Assembly (NCBI GenBank): GCA_036258135.1
Contig: DATAEG010000102.1
Location: 1 to 24,200, forward strand
Direction of reading: 5' to 3'
DNA: 24,200 nucleotides
Source: DATAEG01 sp036258135
GTDB lineage: Bacteria; Actinomycetota; Actinomycetes; Mycobacteriales; Jatrophihabitantaceae
Shown here: in pieces, positions 21,635-24,200 of the stretch
Position numbering within the stretch: position 1 is the first letter of the stretch
Layout: each line of letters opens with the position of its first letter
Notes under the pieces: model-generated
Database searches by the model: none
What the model saw: only the letters and a program-made list of their open reading frames with translations
What the model was told of the DNA's origin: nothing
Program-made: the position numbers and the translations under genes

Positions 21635-22882
21635 TCAGTCGCCGGCGGTGGTTGATCGCGACGTGCGCAACCGGTGGCCGTCGGGACCGGAATCGAGGAT
21701 GCCGGCCAACCGGAGCACCGGCACCGCCCGCAATACGGACACGACGTCGACCCCGCTTCGCACCGCCAGGTCGTCTTCGCTCACCCACCCTCGGGCGGGG
21801 AGCCCGTCGGCGACGGCACGGGCCACCGGATCGAGGTCGTCCAAGGCCGAGCTCCTCGGGCCGACCGAGTCTGACGAGTCTGGCGCCGAATAGACGCCGG
21901 GCGGCCCGACGCGGGCAAGTACGTCCGCGGCCGACGTGACCAAGGCCGCTGGCCTGGTCGGGTGGCGCAACAGGGCGTGGCAACCGACCGACAGAGCCGA
22001 GGTGACCGGTCCCGGGACAGCCATCAACGGCCGGCCCAGCAGTTGGCAGTGGCCGGCCGTGTTCAAGGCTCCTGAGCGCGCGGCGGCTTCGACAACGACG
22101 GTTCCGGCGGCGAAGGCGGCGACCAGGCGGTTCCGGGACAGGAACCGGCGTCGATGGGGCAAGGATCCCGGCGGACTTTCGGACACGACGAGACCGGTCT
22201 CGGCGATCCGCTCGAACAGCCGCTCGTGCGCCCTCGGATACGCGGTGTCCAGCCCGTTGGCGGCCACCAGCACGGTGACGCCATCGGTACTCAGGGCACC
22301 ACGGTGCGCCGCGGCGTCGATCCCGAAGGCACCACCGGACACGATCGCCATGCCGTGCGCGGCGAGATCGTGGCCAAGTTCGGCGGCCAAGTGGTCACCG
22401 TACGGCGTGGCGGCCCGGGCGCCCACAATGGCTACGGACCGGACGCCGAGTTCGGGGACCGGACAGGGGCCGCGGGCCCAGAGGGCCAGGGGCACCGTGG
22501 GCTCACCGCCGTAGCGGGCGGTGCGTTGTCCGGCGGCCCATCCCGCCAGCCGTCGCTCCGCAGCCACGTAGAGCGCTGACAGAGCGAAGTGCGGCCACCG
22601 GGCCGACTCCGGGACGACGAGCTCGATGCCGTGCTTCTCGGCCACAAGCAGATCGGCCGATGGATCGCAGCTCGTCCTCCGGGCTGCGGTTGCGCGGCGC
22701 ACCAGGTCAGGGACATCGTCGGCACGGATCAACTCCGCGGCCTGCACTGGGCCGAACCGGTTGACGAACTCGCTGACCGGCACCGATCCGGGCTCGGCCA
22801 CCCGACTCAGGTACGCACGAGCGAGCAGTACCTCGTCGGGCACCTCCGGCGCCGCCGGAGACTCGGCGGCAGCGGCGCTCAT
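21635..22882 (-). CDS. dprA: DNA processing protein DprA
   Basis: A 415-residue DprA (Smf) protein that binds incoming single-stranded DNA and loads RecA. The N-terminal helical part holds LLARAYLSRVAEPGS (about residues 19-33). The Rossmann-like core runs from SVAIVGARAATPYGDHLAAE through GMAIVSGGAFGIDAAAHRGA and the ssDNA-binding FLSRNRLVAAFA, to ARSGALNTAGHC and RPLMAVPGPV. A winged-helix C-terminus is at about 350-410. The ATG at 22882 is chosen; an ATG two codons earlier (22888) is equally possible and neither has a Shine-Dalgarno. The first bases, ATGAGCGCCG, are the end of the intergenic repeat separating it from yifB. In an organism not known to be transformable the protein may act in general recombination. 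Confidence 0.93.
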   Translation of the reverse strand: MSAAAAESPAAPEVPDEVLLARAYLSRVAEPGSVPVSEFVNRFGPVQAAELIRADDVPDLVRRATAARRTSCDPSADLLVAEKHGIELVVPESARWPHFALSALYVAAERRLAGWAAGQRTARYGGEPTVPLALWARGPCPVPELGVRSVAIVGARAATPYGDHLAAELGHDLAAHGMAIVSGGAFGIDAAAHRGALSTDGVTVLVAANGLDTAYPRAHERLFERIAETGLVVSESPPGSLPHRRRFLSRNRLVAAFAAGTVVVEAAARSGALNTAGHCQLLGRPLMAVPGPVTSALSVGCHALLRHPTRPAALVTSAADVLARVGPPGVYSAPDSSDSVGPRSSALDDLDPVARAVADGLPARGWVSEDDLAVRSGVDVVSVLRAVPVLRLAGILDSGPDGHRLRTSRSTTAGD

Positions 22883-23003
22883 GGGCATGCCATCGACGGG
22901 ACCACACGGATCGGGCATGGCCGGCATTGGTGACCGGCAGCGTCGGCCCTGCCCGCGGAAACGCGGAGCGTTCCGTGCGGAGCGGTTTCGGGGGGTGATC
23001 TCA
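22873..23003 (-). repeat. Intergenic repeat, copy B (yifB stop to dprA start)
   Basis: On the minus strand it starts with the yifB stop (TGAGATCACCCC), then CGAAACCGCT, GAACGCTCC, the hairpin CCGCG-TTTC-CGCGG (plus 22953-22966), an extra segment of about 35 bases absent from copy A, then CCGATCCGTGTGGTCCCGT and ATGAGCGCCG, which is the dprA start. Relative to copy A the hairpin has an A:T to G:C compensatory change. The extra segment is flanked by GGGCA and TGCCC, which are inverted and could close a second stem. Confidence 0.8.
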
Positions 23004-24200
23004 TGCGGCCGGCTCCGTTCGGCCGGAGCGCAAAAACAAAGCCTCGGCGAGGTCGCCGGGGTCGGGGGCCTCGTGCCCGTTCAGGTCGGCCACAGTCCAC
23101 CCGACGCGCAGGGTCCGGTGGTAGCCGCGTGCCGTGAGCACGCCCTGCTCTACGGCCCGGTCCAGCGACCGGAGGGCCCGGGCGTCCGGCCGGTATGGCG
23201 GACGCCGCAGGAGAACGCCGGGCACTTCGGAGTTGAGGCTGTGGCCGTAGCGGCGCCATCGGGCCCGGCTGGCCTGCCGAGCGGCCGCGACGCGCGCGGC
23301 CACTACGGCGCTGCATTCGCCGGTCGCAGAGTCGTCCGACAGGTCGGCGCGGGCGACAGGGTCGAGATCTAGGCGAAGATCGATGCGGTCGCGCAGCGGA
23401 CCAGACAGTCTCTGCTGGTAGCGGCGGCGCACCATGGACACGCAGACGCAGTCGCGACTCCGCGGCGCCGCGCACGGGCACGGGTTGGCGGCCATGACGA
23501 GCAGGAACCGCGCCGGATAGGTCACCGCGCCGCCGCTGCGGTGCAGGACGACGCTGCCGGATTCCAAAGGCTGCCGCAGCGCCTCCAAGGCCGCCGGCTG
23601 GAACTCCGCGGCCTCGTCGAGCAGCAGGATCCCGCGGTGGGCCAGCGACACCGCGCCCGGCCGAGCGAGCCCGCTGCCGCCGCCTACCAGCGACGCCACC
23701 GTCGCGGTGTGATGCGGTACTTGAAGCGGAGGACGGCGGATGAGGGCGGTGCCGTCGGGGAGCGTGCCCGCCACGGAGTGGATGGCGGTCACCTCGAGGG
23801 CCTCGGAATCATCCAGCTCGGGAAGGATGCCGGGCAGGCGGGACGCCAACATGGTCTTTCCGGCCCCCGGCGGCCCCACCATGGACATGTGATGACCGCC
23901 GGCCGCGGCTACCTCGAGCGCCCGCCGGGCGGTGCCCTGGCCGACGACCTCGCTCAGGTCGGCGGGCGGCGGCTGGGCCGGCGCCTCACCCGGCTCGGCG
24001 GTCGGCGGCGCCGGCCCCGCGTCACGCAGCCAATCGATCACTGCGGACAGTGACCCGGCCGCCAGCACCTGCGCACCGGGCACCAGCGCCGCCTCGGCAG
24101 CACAAGCTTGCGGCACCACAATGCGGTCCATGCCCGCCGCGCGCAGCGCGAGGACCGTCGGAAGCACACCCCGGACCGGTCGGAGGCGCCCGTCGAGGCC
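23001..24200 (-). CDS. yifB: YifB/ComM-family AAA ATPase (magnesium chelatase-like), 5' end beyond the window
   Basis: The C-terminal 399 codons are present; the frame continues through the right edge, reading GLDGRLRPVRGVLP there, the usual end of the N-terminal Lon-like domain. The AAA core has Walker A GPPGAGKT followed by MLASRLPGILP, and Walker B GILLLDEAAEF. The cysteine cluster NPCPCAAPRSRDCVC precedes RRRYQQRLSGPLRDRIDL, the sensor region, as in the family. The C-terminal Mg-chelatase domain ends at LNGHEAPDPGDLAEALFLR. In Vibrio and Haemophilus ComM is a hexameric branch-migration helicase promoting integration of transforming DNA. It is followed by dprA, a partner in DNA uptake, through a repeat-containing gap. 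Confidence 0.93.
   Translation of the reverse strand, partial: GLDGRLRPVRGVLPTVLALRAAGMDRIVVPQACAAEAALVPGAQVLAAGSLSAVIDWLRDAGPAPPTAEPGEAPAQPPPADLSEVVGQGTARRALEVAAAGGHHMSMVGPPGAGKTMLASRLPGILPELDDSEALEVTAIHSVAGTLPDGTALIRRPPLQVPHHTATVASLVGGGSGLARPGAVSLAHRGILLLDEAAEFQPAALEALRQPLESGSVVLHRSGGAVTYPARFLLVMAANPCPCAAPRSRDCVCVSMVRRRYQQRLSGPLRDRIDLRLDLDPVARADLSDDSATGECSAVVAARVAAARQASRARWRRYGHSLNSEVPGVLLRRPPYRPDARALRSLDRAVEQGVLTARGYHRTLRVGWTVADLNGHEAPDPGDLAEALFLRSGRTEPAA

Noticed and set aside
1..24200. Search for tRNA genes, CRISPR arrays, transposase genes or prophage modules
   Set aside because: No cloverleaf, spaced direct-repeat array, transposase motif or phage gene was seen; the window reads as chromosomal core.

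Overview
The window is very GC-rich, uses many GTG starts, and shows the conserved actinobacterial order yifB-dprA-xerC / M23 / rpsB-tsf-pyrH-frr-cdsA. It also carries a lysX-type lysyl-phosphatidylglycerol synthetase, a DUF3040 gene and an ald gene with a divergent Lrp-type regulator. All of this points to a chromosomal core region of an Actinomycetota species. The genus cannot be fixed from the sequence. I see no rRNA, tRNA, CRISPR array, insertion sequence or prophage.

Layout. Positions 1-2804 (minus strand): the start of a DUF3040 membrane protein running off the left edge, then a compact Lrp/AsnC regulator > SAM methyltransferase > dinB operon. Positions 2919-7815 (plus strand): alanine dehydrogenase, a 73-residue small protein followed by a strong hairpin, and the fused lysX. 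Positions 7745-8650 (minus): a homocysteine S-methyltransferase whose 3' end overlaps lysX. Positions 8797-11022: a divergent TetR regulator and DHA2-type MFS exporter pair with a readable promoter-operator between them. Positions 11026-16214 (minus): a tight rpsB > tsf > pyrH > frr > cdsA > DUF5655-like > DUF1684 run. Positions 16215-16638: an rpsB leader/promoter region without a gene. Positions 16639-19869 (plus): a 56-residue ORF and a large LuxR-family ATPase regulator (LAL type), which separate rpsB from its usual neighbour. Positions 19986-20684 (plus): a secreted, degenerate M23/LytM protein preceded by two DnaA-box-like sites. Positions 20586-24200 (minus): yifB (cut by the right edge) > dprA > xerC.

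How the genes fit together. The minus-strand blocks are housekeeping: translation (rpsB, tsf, frr), UMP kinase, CDP-diacylglycerol synthesis, DNA uptake or processing (dprA, yifB), chromosome-dimer resolution (xerC) and translesion synthesis (dinB). CdsA feeds phosphatidylglycerol synthesis and LysX lysinylates that lipid, so both bear on the membrane surface. The Lrp regulator probably controls ald.

The least explained signal is an intergenic repeat present twice, at 14399-14496 (tsf/pyrH) and 22873-23003 (yifB/dprA). Each copy runs from the stop codon of the upstream gene to an ATGAGCGCCG at or near the start of the downstream one. Each contains a hairpin with a compensatory base-pair change and a GAAA loop on the plus strand. 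In the first copy the terminal ATG opens a 19-codon ORF that overlaps the pyrH start by four bases.
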